Below are positions 20,530-31,200 of a DNA stretch of 64,000 nt, piece after piece. The stretch is taken from positions 1-64,000 of the forward strand of contig JAIYAL010000197.1 of NCBI GenBank assembly GCA_027489095.1. Reading direction: 5' to 3'. Each line of letters starts with the position of its first letter. Within the stretch, counting starts at the first letter, position 1. Made by a program: the position numbers and the translations under genes. Under the pieces are notes generated by a model. It had not been told where the DNA came from and made no database searches. It saw nothing but the letters and a program-made list of their open reading frames with translations. Origin of the DNA: Erythrobacteraceae bacterium (GTDB lineage Bacteria > Pseudomonadota > Alphaproteobacteria > Sphingomonadales > Sphingomonadaceae).

Positions 20530-21600
20530 ATGTGGCAGGAGAGCGGCAACGCTTGGCGCACAGGGCGAGGGCAAGCGCTCGCCGTGGAGGCGCTCACCCA
20601 TGCGGTCAATCGACGGCCCGTGCTTTTGCACGCACGGCACGCGGGTGCCGCCACGCTGCTGGCGGAAAGCGCGAACGAGTTGTCCTACCATGCTCACCAC
20701 GTGACCCACACCGCAGGGAGAACGCCGCAAGCTTGCATAGAAGCCCTGGTTCCGCCCGATGTGCGCGCCGCCGCGCGTGGCGAATTGCTGCCGTTGATCG
20801 CCAGCGATGACTTGCGTGATGCCGTCATCATCGTCGAGGCGGCGCCCGAGGCTTTCAAGTCGTGGCTGGCCTTTGTCGGCCTGTTCGCATCCGTCCGGCG
20901 GCACTACGATGGACCTGCCGCCAGCCTTGTGGTGCTCACGCCAGAGCACTGCAGCGCGCCCAACCACTGCGTGGTGCTAAACGATGACGATATCGTCGAT
21001 GTACTCGACGCGCTGCTCTTCGTGCGCGATCGTTCGAACTGGTCGCGCAGCCGTCTGGCGCAGACCGCTGCCGCTGTTGTAGTCGAGGTCTGCCGGGGCG
21101 ACCTTGACCAGATCGATTGTCTGCTCGGCCCTTCTCCCGAGCACTTCCTCGATCCCACCGCAGCCTTGCGCAACCTTGAACCTTCAAACGATAAGCGGCT
21201 GCTGAAATGGCGCGATCAGGAGGAGCCGTGCCCGACCTGGCTTCTGGCGCACGATCCGGCCCGACTGTCCGACCGCATCCTGCGTGGGCAATTGAGCGTG
21301 CTGTTTCCCTGGCTCGAAGAAACACGCAGCCTGGTCACGCGGCGTGGAGCCAGGCAGTTGCCCGCTGGTGTGGAAAACAAGGTTACAGGCGATCGACTGT
21401 CCGTCCCGGACTACGAATTTGCACACATCGTTATTGCCTTGATCCAAAGCGGCGCGCCCAGAGTGCAGATCGACGCTGCCGTGACTCTGCGCGACAGTCG
21501 CAATGACCTGGCCCATGGGACGCCTTTGAGTTCCGCACGATTGGCCGCGGCACAATCGGCCGCTCGGACTCTGGTCGCTGCTCTTGGCAAGCAGAGCTAA
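20530..21600 (+). CDS. Hypothetical protein, C-terminal HEPN-like motif
   Basis: 356 aa, starts 5 nt after the ATPase stop; TLRDSRNDLAHGTPLSSARL contains RNxxxH (Rx4H). Confidence 0.65.
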   Translation: MWQESGNAWRTGRGQALAVEALTHAVNRRPVLLHARHAGAATLLAESANELSYHAHHVTHTAGRTPQACIEALVPPDVRAAARGELLPLIASDDLRDAVIIVEAAPEAFKSWLAFVGLFASVRRHYDGPAASLVVLTPEHCSAPNHCVVLNDDDIVDVLDALLFVRDRSNWSRSRLAQTAAAVVVEVCRGDLDQIDCLLGPSPEHFLDPTAALRNLEPSNDKRLLKWRDQEEPCPTWLLAHDPARLSDRILRGQLSVLFPWLEETRSLVTRRGARQLPAGVENKVTGDRLSVPDYEFAHIVIALIQSGAPRVQIDAAVTLRDSRNDLAHGTPLSSARLAAAQSAARTLVAALGKQS

Positions 21601-21665
21601 GAATTCTGCCGTCCCCACCACCAGTGCAATTCAACTAGTGATAATGTAAGCTATCGCTAGTACGC

Positions 21666-22790
21666 TTGCAGGAAAGGGTGTTTTCGCGCACACAAGGTTC
21701 TATGGACCCCTTGTTCGAAAACCTGCCTTCGGGCCTTGACGGTACCGCCCCGCACGGAGGTGGGTTGCCCGCAGTAGATGAAGTGCTGCTCGATACGGCA
21801 CGCCGGGCGATGAGCGCCAATTCGTGGCGGGCGCTGAAGGCCGATCTCAAGGTCTTTGCGCAATGGGCGGCCAGGGTCCGTGCGGCCACGCTGCCAGCCT
21901 CACCGGAATGCGTCACCGCATTCCTGCGCGCTCAGGCCGAGGCGGGCAAGAAGGCTGCGACGCTCGGGCGCTATGCCAGTTCGATTGCGCGTGCCCACGC
22001 GTTGGCGGGCCAGCCCGATCCCACCAAGGCGGAACTGGTCCGGCTCGAACTCAAGGCGCAGCGCCGGGAGCTCGGTGTGCGGCAGAAGCAGGCGCGTGGG
22101 CTTCGCTTTCGCGGGCAGGTCGCCGATCCGCTTGCCGCTGCCGGGCCGATGGGGGTGTGCGTGGAAGCGATGCTTGCTGCGGCGCCCGCCACCCTGCAGG
22201 GCCTGCGCGACCGCGCGCTGCTCAGCCTCGCGTTTGATACGGGCCTGCGTCGCAGCGAGATCGTCGCCACCCGCTGGGCGCACGTCGAGCAGGGAAGCGC
22301 GGGCAGCGGGCGGCTGTTCGTGCCCCGCAGCAAGGCGGATCAGGAAGGTGCAGGGGCCTACGCCTATCTTTCGGCGCGCACGATGCAGGCGCTCGCGGCA
22401 TGGCGTGAAGCCTCTGCCAGCGCAGCAAGCGAAGGCCCCATCTTCCGCCGCCTCCACCGCGCGCGCGACAAGGCGGGCGCTGATATCTGGACCCCCGGCG
22501 CGGGCCTTTCCGCCCAATCGGTAACGCTGGTCTACCGCGCCCTGCTCGATCAGGCCCGCGCGGCAGACCTGCTGGGCGACATCGCCGACGCCGATTTCGA
22601 CCACTGGCGGCGCAGCCTCACCGCCCACTCCACCCGCGTCGGCTTGACGCAGGACCTGTTCGCCAATGGCCAGGATCTCGCCGGCATCATGCATGCCCTG
22701 CGCTGGAAAAGCCCGCAGCAACCGGCGCGCTACGCTCAGGCGCTGAGCGTGGAGGCAAATGCCGCGGCGAAAGTGGTAGGGAAGCTCTAG
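21666..22790 (+). CDS. Tyrosine recombinase / site-specific integrase
   Basis: Core-binding and catalytic domains: LRDRALLSLAFDTGLRRSEIVATRW (Arg I), SLTAHSTRVGLTQDLFANGQDLAGIMHALRWKSPQQPARYAQAL (HxxR...W...Y). Confidence 0.88.
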   Translation: MQERVFSRTQGSMDPLFENLPSGLDGTAPHGGGLPAVDEVLLDTARRAMSANSWRALKADLKVFAQWAARVRAATLPASPECVTAFLRAQAEAGKKAATLGRYASSIARAHALAGQPDPTKAELVRLELKAQRRELGVRQKQARGLRFRGQVADPLAAAGPMGVCVEAMLAAAPATLQGLRDRALLSLAFDTGLRRSEIVATRWAHVEQGSAGSGRLFVPRSKADQEGAGAYAYLSARTMQALAAWREASASAASEGPIFRRLHRARDKAGADIWTPGAGLSAQSVTLVYRALLDQARAADLLGDIADADFDHWRRSLTAHSTRVGLTQDLFANGQDLAGIMHALRWKSPQQPARYAQALSVEANAAAKVVGKL

Positions 22791-22832
22791 AGCGAAATCC
22801 GTTCCGATTGCATCGGACGAATCGCTCTAGAG
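22785..22832. repeat. 48-bp imperfect palindrome overlapping the integrase stop codon
   Basis: CTCTAGAGCGA-aatccgttccgattgcatcggacgaa-TCGCTCTAGAG with perfect 11-bp outer arms. Confidence 0.75.
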
Positions 22833-22899
22833 TCTTGTTCTACCGTGTTTTCCGAGGCTCCTGATGATTCCATCCCGTTGAAATCTCTGCTAGCGGTCA

Positions 22900-25800
22900 T
22901 CAGGATGTGACGACCACATACCCCGCGCCCTTTGCGTTTATCAGCGCATTGAATTGCGCCAGTCTGGCCAACTGCTGCGGCGCAGGCGCGCCAAAGTCGA
23001 ACCGGGCGATCTTCGGCGCACGCCAGGGGCCGAAACCCTGATCAAACACCACGCGGACGGCGCTGCCGCTGGCAAAGCGCAGCGTCATCGTGCGGCCATG
23101 GGTTGCATCATGGCTCTCAAGCGTGACGGCAAAGCCTGCCTCCTCCAGCAGGCCGGTCAGAACGTCATCGCGGTCTTCGCCGTATTGCCAATCATGATCG
23201 GGCGCAAAAGGCTGGCGTTCGTTTTCCCGCAGCGGGTTGGTCACGATCCGGATCGGAAGGTTCTCCGCGTTGCCCAGCGCTTCGCGCAGGCCCCTTGCCG
23301 CATCGGCGAGGAGGCGCACGGTTAGCGGCGTTTGCAGATACCGATCGTTGTAGGTGATGGAGGAGAGCGCGCCTGACCCGCCCGCCGCGCGAATGTGCGG
23401 CATCAGCAGTCTGGCAAACCGAGCCCCGAAGCCGATCAGATCACCATCCAGTTCGTTGGACAGTTCGAGATACCGTGTTCCCGAAGATGGCAGGAGCGTG
23501 TCGAGATCGACCTTTGGCATCAGCGGTATCGACGACGCGCTGATGCGGACAGCCGCGCCGCCCCATTCCTGTCCGGGGCAAGCCGCCGCAGATTCGCGCG
23601 AAACCCAGGCCTTTGCTCGGTCTCCATCGGTCTGGGCCAAGGTTCGCGCGCCGTTCGGGTGCGTTGGCGCCGTGCCTTTGCTCAGTGCCAGTCCCAGCGT
23701 CTTGGCCGCATCTCGCAGGGCGAGGCGCGCTGCGGGGTCGAGCCCTTCCAGCCAGTCCGCCTCCAGCGCCAAGTGCAGGCGTGTTCCGCGTGAGACAATC
23801 TGCCGCGCCGTGAACGCAAACAGGCCATCGGCGATGCCGGCGACGTCGGTTTCCGGCCCGGCCCAGAGAGTGATGACCCGTTTGCCATCTTCTGCCGCCT
23901 GAACCAGCGCATCGGCCAGCGATGCGCAGTATCGCGCATCAGGAGCGGCGCGATCCTCGTCGGCCACGGTGCCAAGCGCCGCGAGGGTCGCTTTGGCCCA
24001 GGCCAGCGCTGCCTTGCGATCGATCACGGCCTGCTGATCAAACAGGTCCGCAGTCAGCACGCAGGCCGAACAGCCACGCCGACAGCCCGGCGCGCTGCAA
24101 TCAAGAATGTGCGCGGCATCGGCCAGAAGTTCTTCGAACAGTCGGGTGGCCTGCGGTGCAAATCCGGCCCCGCCCGTCGCGCGGTCATACAGATAGAGCG
24201 AGTGCGTCCGCTGCCCCAGCACAGTGCGCGCTGCACGAACTGCGATGCCGATTTCACCCGTTTCGATGCCGATCCGCCGAACCAGCGCCTCACGCAAGGC
24301 GGCTGCAACAGCCCACGCAGCACCTGCGTTTTCAAGGCTCTGGGGCTGGAGCTCGGCAACATCGGTCGCCGCTTCATAGCCAAGCGCGACAGGCGTTGTG
24401 ACCTTGAAGGATTTCTCGTTTCCGGGGCAAAGCCCATCGGCGTTTCGGCGCGTGCCGCGCAAGGGCCGGTGATTTGCGAGCGGCTTTTGGCTGGTGCCAG
24501 CTTCAGAAGCGGATTCCGCGCGCCCACACTCAAGGCAGATATGATAGCCTTTGTGGCCCGGCCCGCGTGAGGAATAGAAGACAAGGCCATCCGCACTGGT
24601 ACGCATCCGGCCAAGTTCAGGCGCGACCAGCGGTTGCCAGGGCGCATTGCGGGCCACGATCTGCTCGGCCTCGGGGGGGATATATCTCACATCATCGGTA
24701 TCGGCGTGGGGCTTTTCTCCCATATCGACCACGAATCCGGCAGGTTCGAGAAAGCGTCTTGAGGCACCGAAAGGCAGTTCATCGCGGCAGGACGGGCAGC
24801 GATCTGGCGCCACTGCGGCGCAATCTGCCGCGCCGCAGTGGTGGCACGTCCAGAATACACGGAGCGATTGCACTTCCCGCGCCTGGCCGTCGTCTGCCGG
24901 TCGCTGCCAGTTCAGCGTAACCCCGGCCGAGCGATAGACCAGCCCGTTGACCACCACTTCCGATCCGGGCGCATAATCGCGAATGGCGATGTCCAGCGTT
25001 CGCGATGGATAGCTGCGCCGGCGCTGGTTGCCCTCGTCGCCCGCCTCCCCCTCGGCGCGCGGTTCATCACCGCTGCGCTTGTCCTCATGCACGAAGGGTA
25101 CGACTGCCGTAGGCAACCCATGCCCGGGCAGAAATCCGCGCACCACAAGCTCCTTGAGCAGGTTTTCCCGCGCGAGCCTGCGCAACTGGTATTCAAGGCT
25201 GGCGCGGCCTTCCTCCTTCCCGGCGGTTGCGATCTGCGCCTGAAGCATGTCCCAGTCGGAAATGATTGCCGTCTCGGCCAGTTCGAGCGCACGCGCTGCT
25301 TCCGCAAACACGGTGCGGTCGCCATCCAGCGCGGTCCCTGCAACAAGCTGCTCCACTTCGCCATGCAGGTCTTGCCAGGCGGTGGGCGTAGCCATCCATG
25401 CAATGCATATGCGGCTTGGGCTATTAGCGATGCGTTCGGCCCCACCTTGTTCCGGGCAGCCGAAGAACGCCCCCGCCTGCGTCTTTTGCGCCTCTCCGCC
25501 AGCAGCGGCAAACCAGCGCGCCAGCAACAGGGCGTTCACATGGCGTTGCACAATGCGGCGGCTGTCGAGGCGCACCTTGGGCGCGCGGGTGTGCCGGCGG
25601 AGATAGGCGGCCGGATCCCGGAACGCTTCGCGGTCGAGCGGTGTATCGCGCGTGTAGGTCAGCGAGCTGGCAAATCCCTGCCGACGCCGACCGGCCCGGC
25701 CGACGCGCTGGCGGTAGTTGGCGAGCGATGGCGGCACATTGGTCATCATCACTGCGGAAACGGAACCGATGTCCACGCCCATTTCCATCGTGGTCGAACA

Positions 25801-27336
25801 GTTCAGGATGTTGATTTCGCCGCGCTTGAACTCCGCCTCGAACCGTCGCAGGCGTTCAGCCGGTTGCTGCGCCGAATGCTCCGCGGCGCGGGTGTAGGGC
25901 GACAACAGGGCGATGCGGTCGTGCTGGTTGATCCAGACGCCCTGGTCCCGCAAGGCCTGAAGCACCGGGTCCGCGGTCAGCCAATCGCGCAGGGCACTGA
26001 CCTGCGAGCCTTTTGGAAAGGGCAACGGCAGCTTCGGAAACACGAGAGGCTGGGGTGCCAGATCTGCCGGGCGCACCCCTTCCCGATGCCCATAGAGCGT
26101 ATATCCCAAAGCGGTCGCCGCAAGGACATTGCCAGTCACCGGGCATCGCCATGCATCGATGACCGGCGCAATCCGGGCTTTGCCGAAGTCGAGAGCGTAA
26201 CCCGGTCGCTCGGGCGCATAGAGTGCTGGCTGCAACGCCGCCCAGGCGCATTCGAGCACCTCGTTCAGATCACGGCGATCTTCATCCGAGCTGCGGTCCA
26301 GCCCGAGCGCCTTTTCCAGTATCGCAACAAGGTTGGAGCGCGTGCCCGACTTGCCCGCAAAGGGCCAGGTCAGCTCGCGGCTCGCCTCTGATTTCTCACC
26401 AGGGGGGAGGAGCGTCGACTGTGGCTGGCGCGCATGGAGCCAATGCTGATCGGCCCGGTCAATCCTGATCGCGGTGCGCCCGCGCACGGACATGTCGATG
26501 ATCGCGTAAAGCAAGCCTTGCCAGTCGGCGAGGCCCTTCCCTTTGGCCAAGAGCGGGGCGGGCACGGCTCTGGCGTTGTCGACCGCATCGAACCGCAATC
26601 TGGCGAGGCCCATCGTTTCGGCTGTATTGCCCCGCCGGGGACGGCGGTTGAATTCGCGCAGGAGCAGGAATTCGGCAAAGGCCAGAGGATCACTGCGATA
26701 GCGTTCTTCGCGCGAACCCCAGACTTTGGTCATCCAGGTGTGAACCTCGGGCTGCGCGGCCAGCCCCCTGCGCAGCTCGGACCAGGCAAGGCCGCTGAGG
26801 TTCGGCGCGGTCATTGCTGCGAGCTCCGCCCGCTTGCTGGCGATCAGGTCCGCCAAGGCCTCCGGTGCCACGCTCTCCAGCGTCGCGATTTCGCCGCGCA
26901 GCTTCACGACTTCGGGATCATCATCGCCCGCAGCAGCCATGCTGCCCTGCACGGCATGATACACGAACCCGCGCACGAAGGCCCGTTCCGACGTGGTCTG
27001 GAGGTTGGCGGCAAAGCGCGCGGAGCCTTGGCGGCTGTCTGTGAACGAGAGCAGCTGGCGCCCATCGGCAGGGGGTCGATAGGCACCCGGCGCGTCGAGC
27101 TTGCGCGGCTCCACCCCTTCCAGCATCACTGGCGCAGCGTTACCGATCAGATAAGGCGCACCATAGCGGAAGGGCCTCAGAATAGCGTTCACGCGCTTGG
27201 AAACCACCGCATCACACGCCCCGCAGGACTCCACCGAGTGGACCGGGTAAGGCCGCGTGCCATCTGCAGCCTGATCATGCCGGGTCCCTGTAGACGGCTC
27301 GACATGCGCTTCGCGGCACCCGCGCAGCGGCCGCAC
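22900..27336 (-). CDS. Helicase C-terminal domain / DUF1998 protein, lacking the N-terminal DEAD domain
   Basis: Motif V/VI NCSTTMEMGVDIGSVSAVMMTNVPPSLANYRQRVGRAGRR; DUF1998-like LYDRATGGAGFAPQ...CSAPGCRRGCSACVL; no Walker A or DExH in the ORF. Confidence 0.75.
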   Translation of the reverse strand: MRPLRGCREAHVEPSTGTRHDQAADGTRPYPVHSVESCGACDAVVSKRVNAILRPFRYGAPYLIGNAAPVMLEGVEPRKLDAPGAYRPPADGRQLLSFTDSRQGSARFAANLQTTSERAFVRGFVYHAVQGSMAAAGDDDPEVVKLRGEIATLESVAPEALADLIASKRAELAAMTAPNLSGLAWSELRRGLAAQPEVHTWMTKVWGSREERYRSDPLAFAEFLLLREFNRRPRRGNTAETMGLARLRFDAVDNARAVPAPLLAKGKGLADWQGLLYAIIDMSVRGRTAIRIDRADQHWLHARQPQSTLLPPGEKSEASRELTWPFAGKSGTRSNLVAILEKALGLDRSSDEDRRDLNEVLECAWAALQPALYAPERPGYALDFGKARIAPVIDAWRCPVTGNVLAATALGYTLYGHREGVRPADLAPQPLVFPKLPLPFPKGSQVSALRDWLTADPVLQALRDQGVWINQHDRIALLSPYTRAAEHSAQQPAERLRRFEAEFKRGEINILNCSTTMEMGVDIGSVSAVMMTNVPPSLANYRQRVGRAGRRRQGFASSLTYTRDTPLDREAFRDPAAYLRRHTRAPKVRLDSRRIVQRHVNALLLARWFAAAGGEAQKTQAGAFFGCPEQGGAERIANSPSRICIAWMATPTAWQDLHGEVEQLVAGTALDGDRTVFAEAARALELAETAIISDWDMLQAQIATAGKEEGRASLEYQLRRLARENLLKELVVRGFLPGHGLPTAVVPFVHEDKRSGDEPRAEGEAGDEGNQRRRSYPSRTLDIAIRDYAPGSEVVVNGLVYRSAGVTLNWQRPADDGQAREVQSLRVFWTCHHCGAADCAAVAPDRCPSCRDELPFGASRRFLEPAGFVVDMGEKPHADTDDVRYIPPEAEQIVARNAPWQPLVAPELGRMRTSADGLVFYSSRGPGHKGYHICLECGRAESASEAGTSQKPLANHRPLRGTRRNADGLCPGNEKSFKVTTPVALGYEAATDVAELQPQSLENAGAAWAVAAALREALVRRIGIETGEIGIAVRAARTVLGQRTHSLYLYDRATGGAGFAPQATRLFEELLADAAHILDCSAPGCRRGCSACVLTADLFDQQAVIDRKAALAWAKATLAALGTVADEDRAAPDARYCASLADALVQAAEDGKRVITLWAGPETDVAGIADGLFAFTARQIVSRGTRLHLALEADWLEGLDPAARLALRDAAKTLGLALSKGTAPTHPNGARTLAQTDGDRAKAWVSRESAAACPGQEWGGAAVRISASSIPLMPKVDLDTLLPSSGTRYLELSNELDGDLIGFGARFARLLMPHIRAAGGSGALSSITYNDRYLQTPLTVRLLADAARGLREALGNAENLPIRIVTNPLRENERQPFAPDHDWQYGEDRDDVLTGLLEEAGFAVTLESHDATHGRTMTLRFASGSAVRVVFDQGFGPWRAPKIARFDFGAPAPQQLARLAQFNALINAKGAGYVVVTS

Positions 27337-27413
27337 CGCGATGGACAGGCGCTGCGCTTCGTAAAGCCCATCGTCGTCCTTCTCCTCCGATGGATCGGTC
27401 GCATCCTCGTCCG

Positions 27414-28220
27414 TCAGCTCGCGTTCGCGCAGCGCGGCAAACTCGTCCTGAACCGGGGGTGTAAAGCGTGCCTGTCCATGATCTGGCGGACCAGATCGAT
27501 GCTGGTCTGAAGATTGTTCAAATCGATGCCTTTGGTTTCCGCATCAGACTTGCGCACTTGCGCTTCGACCAGTTCGGCTTGCTTCAGCACCAGCAGGGTT
27601 TCCGCGGCCAGCTTGTCGTTTTCAAGTCCGCGCGTGCGCAATCGATCGCGCAAGTGCGCCAGCGCATCGGCGGTCATGGCTCCTGCTGTATCGCGCAAGC
27701 TGGCCCCGGTCTTTACGTCGATCACCGCATCAAGCAGCGCGGTCATCGCCTCACGCAGCTTGCGCGATAGCTTGAGGCTGTCTTCCGGATCGCCTGCTGT
27801 CAGGCGATCCGCATGGGGCACGCTAATCGCGGTTTGCCCCTGTGCGACCTGAAGCTGCACCGCGATGAAGGTTTCGAGAATCAGGTCGGTTGCATCGAGC
27901 GCTTCGGGCGAAGTGAGGACTGTGGCAAGCCGGGCGACGCCGAGTACGGTGTAGGCCATTGGTTGGCCGTGAAAACCTCCGCGCCCGGTGTTTGACATCA
28001 CAGATTGTGATTTCAAAGCGTTTGCCTCCGCCTTGGTCAAACGAAAGCAATGCACTTCGCGGAACTTGCGCGGATTGCGCGCGACCGCCTGATTGACCAC
28101 GCGCGTTTCAACTCCGAACCGCGCCGCCACCTCGGCATCCAGCATAACCGGCTGCCCCCGCAGCACCAGCACGGCAGGCGCTTTCGGGATCACGGACTGT
28201 GATTTCAAATCATCGCTCAC
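27414..28220 (-). CDS. ORF6N-domain DNA-binding protein
   Basis: LRGQPVMLDAEVAARFGVETRVVNQAVARNPRKFREVHCFRLTKAEANALKSQSVMSN; probable GTG start overlapping the upstream stop (GTGA). Confidence 0.75.
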   Translation of the reverse strand: MSDDLKSQSVIPKAPAVLVLRGQPVMLDAEVAARFGVETRVVNQAVARNPRKFREVHCFRLTKAEANALKSQSVMSNTGRGGFHGQPMAYTVLGVARLATVLTSPEALDATDLILETFIAVQLQVAQGQTAISVPHADRLTAGDPEDSLKLSRKLREAMTALLDAVIDVKTGASLRDTAGAMTADALAHLRDRLRTRGLENDKLAAETLLVLKQAELVEAQVRKSDAETKGIDLNNLQTSIDLVRQIMDRHALHPRFRTSLPRCANAS

Positions 28221-31200
28221 GCCGCATCCCCCACCACAACCCCATCCAACCACGCTTCCACCTTGGCCGCAAACTCGGTCCGGATCGTCCACACATCGGT
28301 AAACTCGGCAAAGGCCCAGCGGCCCATCGTGCCCAGATTGTTGACGCCGGGCACCCACAGCGTGCGCATGGTTTCGGCCTTGGCCTTGTCATCCTCATCG
28401 CGCGCGCCCTTGATTTCGACGACGAGGTTCAGGTGGTCCGCCTCCCCTCGCCCGTCATCCAGCCTGAGGATGAAATCGGGGCGATAGCGGCGCGCTTCGC
28501 CGCCGGCGGTGTAGGGCACCTCGAAGCCCAGGTTGTGGTTCTTCACCCAGGCCAGCACGCGCGGGTGCTGATCGGCCACGCGGCAGAATTCCGCTTCCCA
28601 GTCGCTATCGAGCACCGCGAAGTTCACGTGGCAGCGGGGCGATGTCTCATAGCGGTCCTTGCTCGTCATGAAGCTGACGTTCCGGGTGGACCCTTCGCGG
28701 TTATAGGGATCGAGCAGCGCCAGCACGCGGCCGCCGCCTTCCTGCGCGCGGGTGATCGCGGCCACGATCTTTTCCGCCACCCGGTCAGCGATCGTGCCAT
28801 AAAGCAGCTGGGCCGGTTCGGTGCCGCCGGTGGGTACGAAGTGATCGGCCATCCAGCGCCGAACGATCGTGCGCATCTGCATGATGAGGCCGACATTCAC
28901 CGGCTGCCCCGCCTCGGTCAGCTTGCGCTTCACGATCCAGTCCGCAAGCCGCAGCTGGATGGTGGATTGGCGCGTGTCCTTCAGGTGATCGAGCGTGAGG
29001 TTCGCCTGTTCGCCGACGATGCCGGAATTGACCGTCTCGGTCGCGCCAACCAGTTCGGGGGTCAGCTCCAGCGTGGAATCGGGGGTGAACGCGGCGCGGA
29101 TCACATCCTGCGGCAGTTCGGTGCGATAACCGTCCACGCGGGGAAAGCGGATTTCGCTGCTCTCGCGCTCGGGGCTGATGGCGTGGACGCGCACCATGTT
29201 GTCCGGCGGGTTTACTGTGGCAACCACCGGCGCGGCGGTGAAATCAAACGGGATGCCCAGCACATCGGCATATTCCACCTTGAACAGGCCATCCGCCTGC
29301 TGCTGGTAGGACTGGCGGCGCAGCGCGCGGCCGATCACCTGTTCGCACAGAAGCTGGGTGCCGAAGGCGCGCACGCCAAGGACGTGGGTGACGGTGTTGG
29401 CATCCCACCCTTCCGTGAGCATCGAGACCGAGACCACGCAGCGGATGCCGCCGCCGAGCGCGCCGGGGCGGCCCACGGTGTTCATCACTTCGCGCAGGAT
29501 GGTGGCATCGTCGACCTTCTCGGCCGCCACGCGGTCGCCGCTGCGCTGGATCAGTTCCTGCTTGAACCGCTCGATCTCTCCGGCTGCGGCATCGCGGAAT
29601 TCGGCCGAGATTGCTTCGCCCGATTCCAGCTGCATCGAATCGATCAGCAAAGTGCGCATCCGGGGCAGCGCGGTGCCATCGGGATCATAGTTGCGAAACA
29701 GCGCGCACTTGCCCGCAACCGGGATACTGCCGCCCTGCCCATCCGGGATTTCATAACCGGCGATGTAATCGTGGACGAGCTTGGACGTGGCCGTGTTGTT
29801 GCACACCACGATGAACACGGGATCGACCGGCAGCCCCTGCTCGCGCCACAGCGCCTGCGTCTTCTCGTAATGGCCATAGAGCGCATCGATGGCGGTGAGC
29901 AGTTCGCTCGGCAGCTTCTGCGGGTCCATCCCCGTGGCAGAGGCGCGGCCTTTCTTGGGCAGGTGCTTGCCGACATGATCCCACAAGTTGCGGAACATCG
30001 GGGTGTCGCCGCCGGGCACGTTGTCCATCACGGGCACGCGCGGCAATTTCACGATGCCGCATTCGATCGCGTCCATCAGGCTGAAATCGCTCATCACCCA
30101 GCCAAACAGCGACCCTTCGCGGTAGCCCGATCCGCGCAGGAAAAACGGCGTGGCGGAAAGATCATAGACCATCGCCAGCCCGAGGACGCGCTTGATCGCC
30201 TCCAGTCCGCTGATCCACAGCCGCGCGGCCTCGTTGGCTTCCTTCGCCTCGGCCAGTTCGTCGCCTTTCAGCGCCTTCTGTTCCTCCGGCGTAAGCGGGC
30301 GTTCGCGGTAGCAGTGGTGCGCTTCGTCGTTCAGCACGACGATGTTCTTGAGGCCCGACAAGTCATTGGCGACCCGGCGGATCATCGCCCCGTCGCTCTC
30401 CTGCCGGGGCGCGGTGCGCAGCGCGGCCTGCTGCACCTTGTTGAGCGGCACTTCGTCCTTCCGCTTGAACGCGTGGTAGTTGGTGATGACGATCTTGGCC
30501 TTGCCCAGATCGGGCAGCATGTCGTCCGGCACCAGTTCGCGGCTCTGGTAATAGCTTTCGGGGTCATTGGGCTGCAGCACCCGCAGGCGGTCCTTGATGG
30601 TGATGCCGGGCGCGACGATCAGGAAGCCCTTGGACGCCCACTTCTTGCCGTGGCGCACCGCGTTCACCGTGTGCCAGGCGATCAGCATGGCCATCACGGT
30701 CGTCTTGCCCGCACCCGTCGCCAGCTTGAGCGCAAGGCGCATCAGTTCCGGGTTCGAAGCGGCGTTGGCGGCTTCAAGATGCGCCCAGAAGCGGCGGCCC
30801 TGCGCAGACGATTTCGGCGCGACTTCGGTCAGCCAGATGACCGTTTCCACCGCCTCGATCTGGGAGAAGAACGGCCTCTGATTCGCGAACTCGTGGCTGC
30901 GCCAGTGCCGCAGCAGGCGTTTGGTGGATTCGGTGACCTGCCACTGGGTGTCCGGCAGGCGCCGCCAGCTTTCCACCGCGCTGCGGATGCCGTTGATGAC
31001 TTCGGTGGGGTTGTATTCCAGCCCTTGGTCGTCGGACAGCAGGTCCCCCTGCAGGGCCTTGCCCTTCACCTTCTTCGCCTTGGGGATCGGCGAGACCAGC
31101 GCACTGGTCCGCCGACGCGGCACGATCACGCTGGTGGGCTGCCCCGCCTCGTCGAGCTCCCAATGGCGCGACGGCTCCGCATAGGGCGAATTGAGGATCG

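Noticed and set aside
24838-26391. 517-aa plus-strand ORF antisense to the DUF1998 helicase
   Set aside because: Antisense artefact; the minus strand has motif V/VI and zinc-cysteine motifs
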